Part shown: positions 42,379 through 53,552 of the stretch, piece after piece
Layout: every line of letters starts with the position of its first letter
How positions within the stretch are numbered: position 1 is the first letter of the stretch
Position numbers and translations under genes: made by a program
NCBI RefSeq assembly: GCF_000835495.1
Contig: NW_015622545.1
Location: forward strand, 434,001-498,000
Direction of reading: 5' to 3'
Source: Cladophialophora immunda
Lineage: Eukaryota > Ascomycota > Eurotiomycetes > Chaetothyriales > Herpotrichiellaceae
Length of the DNA stretch: 64,000 bases
Notes under the pieces: model-generated
What the model was told of the DNA's origin: nothing
The model's database searches: none
Seen by the model: only the letters and a program-made list of their open reading frames with translations

Positions 42379-45300
42379 AACACGCAACACAACCCAACGC
42401 GCAATAATAATAATACGCAAACATGACATGCAACAATGCACACGCCCTACGAGTACACTACACTCCTACTCGGTCGGTACCGAGTCCTCACCTACCTACC
42501 TACTCATCTATTATTGCTCACGCCCACAGCTCACGCGCCTCCGCGTCCTATCTCCGTCCCTTTTCTCTCGTCAGTAATTGGTGCTGGCGCGAGGGGGGCT
42601 TTCTCTCTCTGGCTAATGATTGTCTGGGTTGCTTGCTTGCTTACATACTAGTTCAAGTACACTGCAGACCCTACAGACTTACTACTGTAGGTAGATACCC
42701 AGCTACCTGGATACCTCCCCAGTAATTAGGTGATGGACACAACCAAACAAGATCTTTGATGCTATGTATGGACCATCCCCCGCCCGGAATCTTGCATCTG
42801 CTCTCCTCGGACAGAGGCGCCGTGCTGCTCACCTCTGCTACTTCCATCGCTAGCTCCCAACACGAGTTCCTCGTATGTATGAATAGTCATAGCCCTGGTG
42901 GATTTGCTCCTCCTCTTCCTCATCCCCTGCAGGAATGGATAACATCAGACAAGAACATGCACAACTATTACAGACCAGGGGTGGAAAGGGGGCCAAGGGG
43001 CAAAAGTTCCCTTTTTTTTTGGGCTGCCTTTCGTTTCTATCGATGCCAAACACGAGCCACCACCGCCGAAGAACTGCCTGTTATCGGTTGGCGACATCTG
43101 ACAGGTCGCAGCAGCGTGCATGTTTATTCGCAAGGTGGCACAGCACAGGCCAGGCTTGCTTGCGCTAACAATCGACCTTTGGCGGGTTTGCCGCCCATCC
43201 CATGCATGATGCAGCAAGCACCCCCAGAAATAATATCCCTCGATCGAATCCGTATCCTCTTCCGGACCTAAATCCGTGACCGCTATGCAGAGAGAAGTAA
43301 AGTGCAACAAAGCCAAAAGCATAGCCTCGTGCAGCGGCGCTGGAATACGTAAGGAGGTAAAGCAGCGGCATCAGCGGGGGACAACTCGCTTCTGCCTTGG
43401 TGAGTCCAACTCCCAAGATTACGGCCAATGTCGCTCGATGCTTGTCGTCGCTGCGAGGTGCGAAAGCAACGTCGTCCAGCCAAGCAACGAAGGAACACCC
43501 GGCTGTCCAAAGTATGACCACCCGTGTCCACACTTTGTCCACCACTGGCTAGGATACTCGTGGTTTCTGCGAGCCCGGTTGCTCGTCATTGGGGGTTTGT
43601 CTCGGAGCATTTCTTGGAGGAGGATTACGCCCGTTACTGCCTTCAGCCCTGCTGCAAGGCACGCGTAGCGAAGGGCTGTTGGACAGAATGATCGACCTGT
43701 CACCCCCAGAAGCCGCCCGGTCTGGCCGTAATCGTGATTCAAAACACAACCTTACGGTGAACTTCCTGGGCGGGATAAAGGAGGCCAGTTCGTCACCACT
43801 GAAGAACGACCTTCAGCTGCTGCAGGCTCCACATGCTAGCTCCATGGTATCCTGGAAATTTGAAACGTAGGGCACCGGTAGCCAATACTGCAGGTGCTTC
43901 GTACCAGAGATTGAACGTGCCCTCCTCGACCGCCTGGCAAGATTGGCAACACGCCGCGCCATTGAACGAAGTCGCCCAATGTACGCCTCTGCCCGGGCTC
44001 TGCATTCGCTGGTGGCATGGTTGAAACGGTCCCGCCCAACGGGTACCTGTTGGCAACCGTGGGGGCCGAAAGTTGACAAAATACAGTCGCCACTCGAGAT
44101 TTGAGTTCGATCCTGTATACCTTACCATTCCATCCCTGGCCATCGGAACGCGGAAGCTTTCATAAGCAGGAGTTGCGGTAGACCGTATACCCCTAGCCTG
44201 ATCAGTCGAGCAGTGGGCCATGGTGGACCAGGGGATCTGACCAGGGTCACCAGGATGTGGTTCCAAGCAAGCGCCCATGATCAAACGGCTCGAAGGCTAC
44301 CCTCTGGTTTGGTACGCCGAGATCCACACCGCACGGCACAGAACCTTGCCCGTGCTCCATCCATCTTCTGAACCTCAATCGCGGTGACGACGCCTCGCTC
44401 TTGACCGTAAGTTGCGCTCGAATACGATCGGCAGACAACACATTGCAGATGCCCAGCTGTGCCGATCCCATCATGGCGACTGGGGCTCCGCGTTCATCGC
44501 CCTACTGCATGGATCAGACCTCGATTGTGTTTGCTTGTTGCCTGGATTGTGGGTTGTGCAACATGCAACACCACCAGCCCAGTGCTACTCCTGGGCATTC
44601 ATCCGTCAGCCCTGTGCGGAGGCTCTCGACCCATGGGCTTCGGTAGACCCATTGCCCGACGACTGGCTTCTTCTGCCCCCTCCCTTGGGACATGTAGTTC
44701 ACCAACCTAGAGCCGATTGGGTTCCTGACTAAGCTAGTCAGCACGATCGTCCCCGCGCTGTTGCTATTGGGAGAGCGTAGCCGGAGATAGAGATTCTTCT
44801 CCTTCTCCCGTTGAAGTGGTGAGAGCAATCCGTCTCGTCTGACCACAACATGCTCCGTCCAGAACCCGACGAGTGGACAAACTAATCATGTCACCGAACG
44901 CGGAATTCATTCCCTATTGGGATGCCAAATGCTGTTCTGTACTGTAGACTTCAACCAGCTTGTGTAACCGGTGTGCTAGGTCCAACAGCAGCAGGCTTTG
45001 ACAAGGAGGTATCTAGTTACCTGCAACCGACGACTCTGCGCAATCGTTTTCCGAAGCTTGGATGCCGGTGCCAGTTGCACAAGTCCGTCCGAGCACCACG
45101 GATGGATAAGGCGGGGATAAAGGGGTGACGTTACATCGCTATCACCATCACCATCATCCACGTTGGGTTTGGGCACCCAAAAGGACAAACTCGACTGGAG
45201 ATTTCGGACGAAGCGTGTGCCCTAGTAGCTTGGCCACGACGCAGCAGAGTCATCCAGTCCAGTCGAGTCGGGTCGGTTTGGGTCTGTACGAGTATTTCCG

Positions 45301-47317
45301 GCGCATGTTTGCATCTGCCCCCAGCAGACTCCCAAGTCGTCGTTGCTCGTCAGAACCTTGAACAAATGGTGATCGGCTAATCATTCTGACAAGGATCTGG
45401 GGGCGTTCGGTGGATGGGAGATTTCCTTTTGAAGCCAACTCCCATGTACACACAGGCGATTCATCAGAACTGGTATTTTCCCGACCGTGCCCACCCCTCT
45501 GCCTCGTCTGGTGATGGGGGAGCCCAGGATTTGTCGACGACAATAGCGTTGGACTGTTGCAAACACCAAATCAAAGAAAATTGGGTCGTAGGCTTCGCGG
45601 GCCCAGTTTCATCACGGCGCCACATTGTGAACCAGCCGCTTTAGGTACCGGCCACCTCTCCCATGATTTGATCGCACATGAGCGCTTGTATTGTGGGTTT
45701 GGAGAGAGCTAATCCCTTCCGCCCCCAAACGGCACTCTCTCAGGATTGAATGAGGAGGGGTCGAGAGGGGTCGACAAGTTGCCGTTCGAGCCCGCGTGGT
45801 CTCCAGAGCTTATCCACCGAGGGAGTATACGAAAGCCGGCTAGATTATTGCTGAGAGACCGATGCCGAGCCCCGAGCCCGAGTCGGAGGATGGAACAATG
45901 ATGCAGAGAGCTTTCCCCATTAAAACTCCACAGCCATATTAGTTGTGCCGCTTTTGCCTGGTAGGGTCGATTTGAACGTCCTATCGACCACCCGCACGGC
46001 GACGTGACTGATCGCCATGCGGTCATGAAGATGCTCACGCTGCTCGGGGAATTCGAGCCATGACATACCAATGCCCAGAGAGTCGAGAGTGACGGCAAAT
46101 CTCACGCATCAGCGTTGGAGCTCAGCCGACGGAAAGAGCTGGGGATGGGAGCGGACACCCTGCGCTCGCCGTCGCACTGCAAAGCAGGGCAATCCGACTG
46201 GAAATTGATGGTCTCTCTCCTCGAACACGAAAAACCTCGTCGCCGAGAGGCTCTGACCATCGTTCTTGGCTTTGTCCGGAACCATTCGATGCTGATGTTG
46301 ATTTGATTAGATGAGCCCAGCACTGCAAGTCGGTCATCAAGTCGCAGGTCACTGGGATTTACCGACAGTGTGGTCTTTAGTCAGGGGAACGCCAGCTTGC
46401 CGGTGAGCACTACGTGTACGGAACACGGAGGACTCCTGCTCGTCCTCCTCCCTTTCCTCCTCTTCTCTCCCGATGACACCGACCGTGCGGACGCGCAGCG
46501 GAGTTGAAGTGGCGAGAGTCCTCGCCAGTCGTGGATGATAGAAGGATCAATAATAGGCGGATTCCATGGCCTTCGCTCGCGTGTCTCGCTTGCTTATGCC
46601 GAGTCGGGGCCTGTACTTTGTAATAGGTTACCGAGAACAGCAGCGGGGACAAGGGAAACGCCGTCACCGACTTTGTTGACAACGTTTTGTTTGGTATCAT
46701 CGACCTGGCAAGGCGAGATGAATTGGGACAATGGTGATGGTCCTGGATTCGCTGGATTTCCGGATTGACGGGCGCCTCTCCACGGCTATTTTTTAACTCC
46801 CTTCGTCTTTGGAGGCCCCCGGTCCAGGCTATTTTACAGGGCTTATCCCTCTTGGAGGCAGCTCTCTCTGTCTCTGCCACTCTTTTTGCATCCTCCTCGC
46901 TTACCGCATGCAGGTGCCTGTTTTCATTCCCTGGTCGACGGCCGAGTTCGAGTGAGCAGGGGCCGTACAGGGCGGTGGTGGGGCCGACATTGTGAGAAAC
47001 AACTGAGCGCTGGCGACGTGTCAGCAATGGATCCTGTTGACCTTTTGGCAACATACCCCGGACGGCTAAGTAATCAGTGAGGATGAAATACGTAGGGGTT
47101 ACTTAAGATGGAAGAAGCCGATCCACGAAGGAAGGTGGCTTGTCATCCTTGATGAGAAAACGACCCATGGCGTTGGGAAGATAATCGTCATCTTTGCGGC
47201 CGCTTGTGGTTGTAGACGCTGCTGAAGTTGGTATTTTTTTTTTCTTCTTTCTGGATTGATATTTACGAGTGTGGCAGGTAATTGCTGCCCCTCCAGGACG
47301 AATCTTACGCCCGTTTT

Positions 47318-48551
47318 CTATAGCTTCGCCTTCCCCTGTGCGGCCTCTTGCAGTTTCTCTACCAAGCCATAAGCCCACTCTCCGTAGGCAGGCATCTGCG
47401 CCCCATAGTTTTTCGCAGTCATGCCGCTGGCCTGCCGCCGAGCGTACCTTGCTGCAATACCCTGCATGATGATGGCGCCTCTGAATCCTCCAAAGGCATT
47501 GCCCCAAGCCAGCTCGTTCGCGGGGTCATATCCCGACGCTTCAGCGTACCATCGCACGACCTGATCTAAAGTGGGAAGCCCGGGAGTGACCCCATCCTTG
47601 AAGGCTTCGGTCTCGCCCTGGGCATGAGCCGTTCCTAGATTTCTCCCTACCCAGCTCCACGGCGCCGTCAGATTGACAAGATCCGACAGGGGGTGGCCAA
47701 TGGTAGCCATCTCCCAGTCCAATATGCCAATGACTCGAGGCTCGGTCTTGTGAAACACCAAGTTGTCAATCTTGTAGTCGCCATGGATCAGAGTGACGCG
47801 GTCTTTGGGCTGGGTCGACTTCTGCTTGAAGAATGTCACCATGTCATCGAAATGCGGTATCTCTCCCACCGGCTTCTTCGTGTCGACGTCCTCTACCGCC
47901 GCTTGCACCCTTGATAATGTCCCAAATGTCTTGAGCTGGCGGTCGTAGAAGTTTCCATGGCGGCCAAAGTCGGAGAGTCCAACCTTCTTAAAGTCTACCC
48001 GATGGAACTTTGCCAGTGTCCGGATTGCATCGTGCCACCTGCACAGGAAAATTAGCACTTTGAAAGTATCTCCAGGTGTCTGACATCCACCTACATTTCT
48101 GTCCGCTCTTCAGGACTGAACCCTGGGAAGTGCGGCTCGGTCACCATGCGCCCATCCAGGAACTCCATAATATAAAACGCTGTGCCGATCACATTGTCGT
48201 CTTGACACAAGCAGTATACTTTTGGCACGGGCACGTCCGTTTGACCCAGGGCGTTAATGATCTTATATTCGCGGTCGACTTGGTGGGCGGTTTTGGAGAG
48301 CAACTGCCCAGGGGGTCGCTTGCGCATCACATACTTGGCTCCTTTCGAGTCCGTGATCTGGTACGTAGGATTCGATTGACCAAACCCGAACTTGGAAAAC
48401 AAAGCGTTAGCACCGACAACACCACAATCACCAAACTCTAGGACCGGCATACCTGCTTCAGCTCGAGGGGTGTCTTGATCTCGGGGACATTGCTGTCGAT
48501 ATAGCGCTCAAGCGAGGCTAGGTCGATCGGCTGCCGTACTGGCCCTGCCAT
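47318..48551 (-). CDS. APH-fold phosphotransferase (ACAD10/11 kinase-domain-like), C-terminal AKL
   Basis: There are three exons, 48551-48453, 48390-48095 and 48038-47318, giving 371 aa. Introns begin GTATGCCG (with GCTAAC, ending CCAAG) and GTAGGTGG (with GCTAAT, ending TGCAG). The fold is that of aminoglycoside phosphotransferase: a start [28 protein letters not shown] with the Lys-type ATP site, the Brenner motif [14 protein letters not shown], and [16 protein letters not shown] with the metal-binding Asp. Sequence style matches the kinase half of ACAD10/ACAD11, where it phosphorylates 4-hydroxyacyl-CoA for beta-oxidation; the dehydrogenase half is absent here, so the protein is a stand-alone kinase. 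It ends in AKL, which fits the PTS1 consensus, so peroxisomal location is predicted. It shares a 355-bp divergent promoter with dUTPase. Confidence 0.9.
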
Positions 48552-48906
48552 GGCTGTCTACTGGTTGTCGAGGCAGACAGGCGAGAAGCTACACCAGAGC
48601 TCATATCAAAAGCGCAGGAAGGTCGGCGGCTTTTCTCATTGCGAGGTCGTGACCAGCGAGGCCGAGGCGATTGTTAACCTCGGTTTCTTTCGCGAGAAGC
48701 CGCCGGATTTCAGACGGGAGTGGCCATGGGGATTAGGCGATCCGACGTAGTCCCTCTAACCAAGAGTACGGCGCAGTGTGCCGGACGGTGTCCATTGCCC
48801 GAAGCGCAAAACGCGCTCTTCACGCGTCGAGGGGTCTCAACCTCGCCCAAAGCGCCATTATTTCGTGTCCTAGTACTGACCCTCCAACAATCCTCCCAAA
48901 CGAACA
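48552..48906. promoter_or_regulatory. Divergent promoter, APH kinase / dUTPase
   Basis: These 355 bp separate the two start codons. The side nearer dUTPase contains two ACGCG cores (48811-48815, and ACGCGT at 48822-48827), described separately. Confidence 0.7.
48811..48827 (+). promoter_or_regulatory. Paired MCB-type elements (ACGCG / ACGCGT) before dUTPase
   Basis: ACGCG at 48811-48815 and the full MluI cell-cycle box ACGCGT at 48822-48827 lie 80-96 bp before the dUTPase ATG. MBF (Mbp1/Swi6) uses ACGCGT to switch on G1/S DNA-synthesis genes, so S-phase expression is inferred. Confidence 0.55.
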
Positions 48907-49518
48907 ATGACGAGAGCATCGACTCCTCCACCAGCAGAAAACAACACGAACGCAGACCACCTTCCTCCTTCACTACCCACCTCTCCACTAGCTAAACGTC
49001 TCAAGTCTGACACTCCCTCCAAAATGTCCGCAGCCGCCAACTCCACGACGTCGACAACCAGCACGACCGCAGTACCCAAACTTTCCTCCACGTCCCAACC
49101 GCCGCTTTTGATCAAGAAGCTCTCTCCGGACGCCTCGACACCGACTCGAGGCTCGGCCTTTGCGGCCGGGTACGACCTGTACGCGTCGAAGCCCATCACG
49201 ATCCCCGCGCGAGGCAAGGCGCTCGTCTCGACCGATCTGTCGATCGCCACGCCCGAGGGCACGTACGGCCGCGTCGCGCCCAGGTCGGGCCTGGCGGCCA
49301 AACACTTTATCGACACGGGCGCGGGCGTGATTGACGCCGACTACCGAGGCGAGGTCAAGGTCCTGCTGTTCAACCACGGCGAGGCCGATTTCCAGGTGAA
49401 CAAGGGCGACCGCATTGCCCAGTTGGTCTTGGAGCGGATCTACACCCCCGAAATCGTCGAGGTCGAGAATCTGGAGGAGAGCGTCCGGGGAGCCGGCGGG
49501 TTTGGAAGCACGGGTTGA
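48907..49518 (+). CDS. DUT1: dUTP pyrophosphatase (dUTPase)
   Basis: An intronless 203-aa frame. All five trimeric dUTPase motifs are present and intact: [33 protein letters not shown] with the catalytic Asp and Tyr, [14 protein letters not shown], and [11 protein letters not shown] at the very end. The enzyme hydrolyses dUTP to dUMP, keeping uracil out of DNA and feeding dTMP synthesis. The first 65 residues are Ser/Thr/Pro-rich and poorly conserved, with a basic KRLKSD segment. In-frame ATGs at 48907 and after 38 residues (MSAAANST) are both possible starts, which could give two isoforms. Codon use is GC-biased in the catalytic core. Confidence 0.96.
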   Translation: MTRASTPPPAENNTNADHLPPSLPTSPLAKRLKSDTPSKMSAAANSTTSTTSTTAVPKLSSTSQPPLLIKKLSPDASTPTRGSAFAAGYDLYASKPITIPARGKALVSTDLSIATPEGTYGRVAPRSGLAAKHFIDTGAGVIDADYRGEVKVLLFNHGEADFQVNKGDRIAQLVLERIYTPEIVEVENLEESVRGAGGFGSTG

Positions 49519-49804
49519 GCCGACTTACTGGCTGGAGCCAAATTCAGACCAAGTCCGGAAAAGGCGTTGGTTATGGCTTTTTGGGGAGTGACGGGCCACA
49601 GGGAAGTAAAGGGGTTCTAGAGCACACGAAAAGGGAGTTTATGATGTTATGTGCTTTCTGTGTCTGCTCACTGCAGGGTAAAAGGATAGATCGTTCAATG
49701 CATGGAGAGGAGTAGACACCAATGCCAGTGTCGACAAACCATCCATCTCTAGCTGTCTCTTCTCCTTCTATCTCCTTCTTTTCGAAAAATCTTTAGCCTG
49801 GAAT

Positions 49805-51309
49805 TTACACGTCCATCGCCTGAGCCCGGTACCGGTCTTCGGGGAGGACCAGATCCTTTGCATTCCTGACCACGCGCACCTCGGCCGCCTTGTTCTCGGC
49901 CAGAAACCTCCTCTTGCTCTCGCTCACCGTTTCCCCTTCCCCTTCGACGCCGCCCACGCTCGCGCCCGGACTCCTCCCGAACATGGTCATCTCCTCATTC
50001 CGGGCGGCGATGGTCTTCTCCAGGATCATGTGCATGCTGTTGAGCACCTTCTCCGTGGCCTTGGCGAGGGGCAGGTCGACGGCTTCGACGTCGTCGTCGG
50101 GCATCCACGATGGGCGGTCCAGCAGGTTCATCTGCGCGCACGCCTCGCGCAGCCGCGCCACCATCAGCGCCGCGAACATGTCTCCCGTGCCGCTGAAGTA
50201 GCAGTCCAGCACCGGCACCTCGACCTTGAACAGCCTCGCACTGCCGTCTTGCCTCCTACTGCTGCCCACGACCGTCAATGCCGCGCCCTCTCCGGTTCCT
50301 TCCGTGACGGTGCTTGCAGAATCACCAACTCTCACACTCGTCACCACCACGTGCCGTGTCCCGTACACGGCATGCAGCGTCCGCACCGCGTTGGCAACCC
50401 CACTCAAGCTCGAAATGGACACCCCGCTGAGGAGTTCGGCCTCGAACTGGTTCGGAAGGATCAAGTCCGCTTCTTTGATGAGCTGCTTGTACGCAGGGAC
50501 GATGTCCTCGCTGACGTACAGTCGGCCCTGATCCCCCATGACGGGGTCCAAGACCCAGAAAAATCGCCCCGGATGCACGGCGGAGCGGTACCGGAGGTCG
50601 CGGGCAATGGTGCCGATGGCGTCGACGACTTCGACGGAGGGCGAATAGCCCGACAGCAGGACGTCAAAATCCGTCAAGTAAGACTGGCGAAGGCCGTCGT
50701 AGAGCTCGCGGATCTCGGCGGCGGGAGTCCTCCGGCCCTTGAATTGGCGGTATCCTGTGTGGTTGCCTTGAATGGAGCGAGAAGAAAGGTTAGGGTCAGA
50801 CCAATAGCCATGTCACAAGGAAAGGTAAATCAATGAGGTGAGCAGAGGGGAGGGAAGGAAGCTGGCTGAGACCCGGTTTGATGATGCAGGATATCAGATC
50901 CCGCATGGCAGCGGGTGATTTTACGGCACAGCTTGTATGAGCCGCCGCAGATGTAGACCATGCCGACAGAGCAACGGGGGAGAGTAGAACAGTGACTCAC
51001 TGAAATGCACAGTATTGATGGCTCCAACATCACAGCCAAGCACCTGCATCACAAAGGTGGCCATGGTATTCCCGACATATCTGAAATGCAACGGACAAGC
51101 CGAGAAGCCGTCAGCTGCCGACTTCCTGTAAAGACGTGCAAGGTACCAATAGAGCAGCGACACCATCTCGTCACCATCACCGTCGTCACGAGCAACATCC
51201 CAACGACTGATGCGCACGTGCGCAGGAAAAAGGAAAGGGGCAAGGCTCGGAAAGAGACACAAAGTTCTTCGCACCGACTCGAGACTCACCCATAGACGAC
51301 CTTGCTCAT
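49805..51309 (-). CDS. Pyridoxal kinase
   Basis: The exons placed are 51309-51290, 51080-51001 and 50766-49805, giving 353 aa. Introns begin GTGAGTCT and GTGAGTCA. The text reads [48 protein letters not shown], then LLSGYSPSVEVVDAIGTIA, FFWVLDPVMGDQGRLYV, EADLILPNQFEAELLSGV and the ribokinase-like anion-hole motif FSGTGDMFAALMVARL with its catalytic Asp. It phosphorylates pyridoxal, pyridoxine and pyridoxamine to give PLP. In other pyridoxal kinases a beta-strand (consensus VLxIQSHVxxG) precedes VVYG; here it is missing, and an in-frame TGA lies just before the chosen ATG, so a 5' exon that I could not place is likely. An insertion of about 40 residues before the C-terminus (SPGASVGGVEGEGE) is variable. 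Yeast homologues are Bud16/Bud17. Confidence 0.88.
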
Positions 51310-52543
51310 TTGCCGCTGTCAGCCCTATCTATCCCATCTGTGTGGCACAAGTTCTTCAGAGAAGCCCGGCTGGCCCGCCAGATACATCTCTCACAAGGAT
51401 TCCAGGACGGAAAAGGGGAGTAAGACGCCCAGGCACGTCTGAAGGGAGTTATGAGATTTGAGGCAACAACGTACATGGCTCGCTATGGCCAGAACCTTTG
51501 TTTCTGGTATTGACATTGCATGGAACGTCATTGCATCTTACTCGATTGTGGCCGGGGAGGGGAGCAGGATGAGAGAATGAAGAAGAAGAGGGGAGAGAGG
51601 ACCTTGGGTCGAACGAGTGTATAGCGATGCCAGAGAGAGAACCCCGTGGTCCGTCAGTATGATGTCCCGTTCTTGTGTCTATCGTGGGATCAGAGGCGTT
51701 GAAGGGCGTAGAAAGCGACCACGAGGCATCGGTGGTGGGTTGTGCTCAGTGTGACTGGATGAGTATTACTATCAAAATAATTTTTCCGATGCGAGAATAA
51801 AGTATGACGACAACCCCTCCAGCCGGCGAGAGCCCGATAAGGAGGAGAAAGATGCGCTTGAGTAAAATCACCGAAAAGGAAATCCTGATAAGAACAGGTT
51901 AGTAGCACAGCCAAAGGGATTTTACATCCTCCAGTTCTTCGTTTTCGCTTGAACATGGTGGTGTTCTGGGCCTCTACTACCTCGCCTTTCCTATGCGCAT
52001 CAGTCAAACCCTGCGATCGTATTGTTTGATTCATAGCGATCACAAAAATCTATCTGCAGTGATGGCTTCTTGGACTTTCAAAACGCAAGCTGTCACCTCC
52101 ATCCTGGCCTCGCCTTTCAGACCGCTTGAAACAGGGCTTCTTGATCGATTTCCAAAGACAACGTCTGCTAGTGAAGAACTACGGGAAGGCAATCAGACCA
52201 GAATGACTGGAAGCCGTCGGATTAGACGGCGAGGGGTCTGGATCTGACAAAAAGGAGTCACACTTCCAACAACCGTAGGACCAGACACGGTCTAGAACCA
52301 CGAAATCATCACATGAGAAGATCATCTGAGTTTGGAATTGGGAGGACTGTGTCTTTCGAGAGGGAGGCGGCCAGCTCATCGTACATCCTGCTCGTAAATA
52401 ACACTCGAAACACCAGCCGGGATTGTCGTTGATCATCTGCGGCATCTGTAACAGCCACCACTACCCTCATTGACCGCATCACGTCATCGTAAATCTGTGG
52501 CTCCGTACATGCATTTGCCATGGTCGTCCTGAGCATTCCTTGT
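51310..52543. other. Intergenic region, pyridoxal kinase to PCNA
   Basis: About 1.2 kb between the pyridoxal kinase start and the PCNA stop, both on the minus strand. The minus frame at 51690-52043 includes a basic FKRKRRTGG stretch but no domain. It probably contains the missing 5' part of the kinase gene near 51.3-51.6 kb. Confidence 0.45.
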
Positions 52544-53552
52544 TCACTCATCATCACCAATCTATAGTCACTCAAGTCAGTGCCTGGGCTACCGCGCCGG
52601 GTTCTTGTCGGGAAAAGGATCATACCTTTGGAGCTAGGTAGAACCGCAAATAGCTGCTTCCCGACAAGTTGTATTCCACCAAAAGAGGCACCTCCTGGGA
52701 GAGGCAGAGCTTGACCTTCGTCGAAAGACTGCTTGCTTTGCAGAAATTGACCAGGTATTTGAGCGAAAATGTCAGAGAGACAGGTTCGCTGAGAGCAATC
52801 TTCACCTCCTGATCCGGCTTGTCCACGGACGAGTTCTGTCGGATGGTGACGCTGCCGCTGCCGATGTCGCCTTGACAGGAAAAGCGAACGCCATCCTTGC
52901 TTGCCTCGATCGACACTAGGGAATGTCAGCATGGGTTTGTTTCTCCTGTCATGTCCACTCCTGTCGCCCTCTTCACGCACCGGACTCGGACATGGCGATC
53001 AAATCGCGGCAAATGCGCTGGAATTCAGCGCTCGGCATCTCAATTGTGGCTGAATACTCCGTGTCGGGAATCCCCAGATGCTCTTGGTCAATGTCCATCA
53101 GCTTGATGTCGTATTCGCTGATGCGATCCGTGTCGCTGCTCTCGAAGACGAGGTTCACGACGTCCGGAGAGTCTTCAGCCTTGATGGTAAGGATGTCTTC
53201 GTTCTGTGCGGCGCGAATGACTTTGGTCAGGGAGTTGAGGTTGATGCCCAAGGCGATGTTGCGGTCGCATCGGTAAGGGGAGAACATCTCTGCCTTGAGC
53301 ATCATGGAGACGAGGGCCACGTGGGAGTTGTCCATTGCCTGCAAGGCGATGCCGGAGTCATTGCAGTCGAAGTTACAGTCTTGGACGAGGTCTTTGATGG
53401 CATCCACGACCTGCAAAGCGGTTAGAAGCCGGTCTGGTATCAGAGACGGGAGCAGTACCTTCTTCAGCATCGCCGCCTGTTCAAGACGTGCTTCCAACAC
53501 TGCCAGGGACATTAGCCACGATCCCACCATGCGATATTCCGAGGTCCGTACT
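52544..53552 (-). CDS. PCNA: Proliferating cell nuclear antigen (sliding clamp)
   Basis: The exons are 53552 (the A of ATG only), 53499-53459, 53410-52981, 52915-52626 and 52561-52544, totalling 780 nt and 259 aa, the standard PCNA length. The protein reads [34 protein letters not shown] and onward: the conserved start, [10 protein letters not shown], the central interdomain region around [34 protein letters not shown], and the C-terminal FYLAPKIGDDE. The first intron begins GTACGGAC, has GCTAAT and ends TGGCAG, splitting the initiator as A|TG. Unspliced, the frame gives [16 protein letters not shown] instead. Other introns begin GTACTGCT, GTGCGTGA and GTATGATC. PCNA clamps polymerases to DNA in replication and repair. 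An ACGCG element lies upstream. Confidence 0.95.

Larger units (their letters stand above)
40365..47317. other. 7-kb region without a convincing gene
   Basis: This is the longest gap in the window. The first 2.5 kb are low-complexity (poly-A/T, (CT)n, (GGGAT)n, (ACACGC)n), resembling 3' UTR and unconstrained DNA. From 43 to 47 kb composition is normal, but frames remain short; the longest (minus, 46410-47054, 214 codons) has no recognisable domain. Around 45920-46105 (minus) a 61-codon frame reads protein-like and may be a remnant. An undetected spliced gene or long non-coding RNA cannot be excluded. Confidence 0.5.

Noticed and set aside
46410..47054. 214-codon minus-strand frame in the gene desert
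   Set aside because: Starts with ATG but shows no domain, changing composition along its length, and no upstream or downstream gene structure; kept only as a remark.
53512..53530. Unspliced PCNA starts giving [11 protein letters not shown] or MSLAV
   Set aside because: Both add residues absent from PCNA in other eukaryotes; splicing the 52-bp intron gives the canonical start and length.
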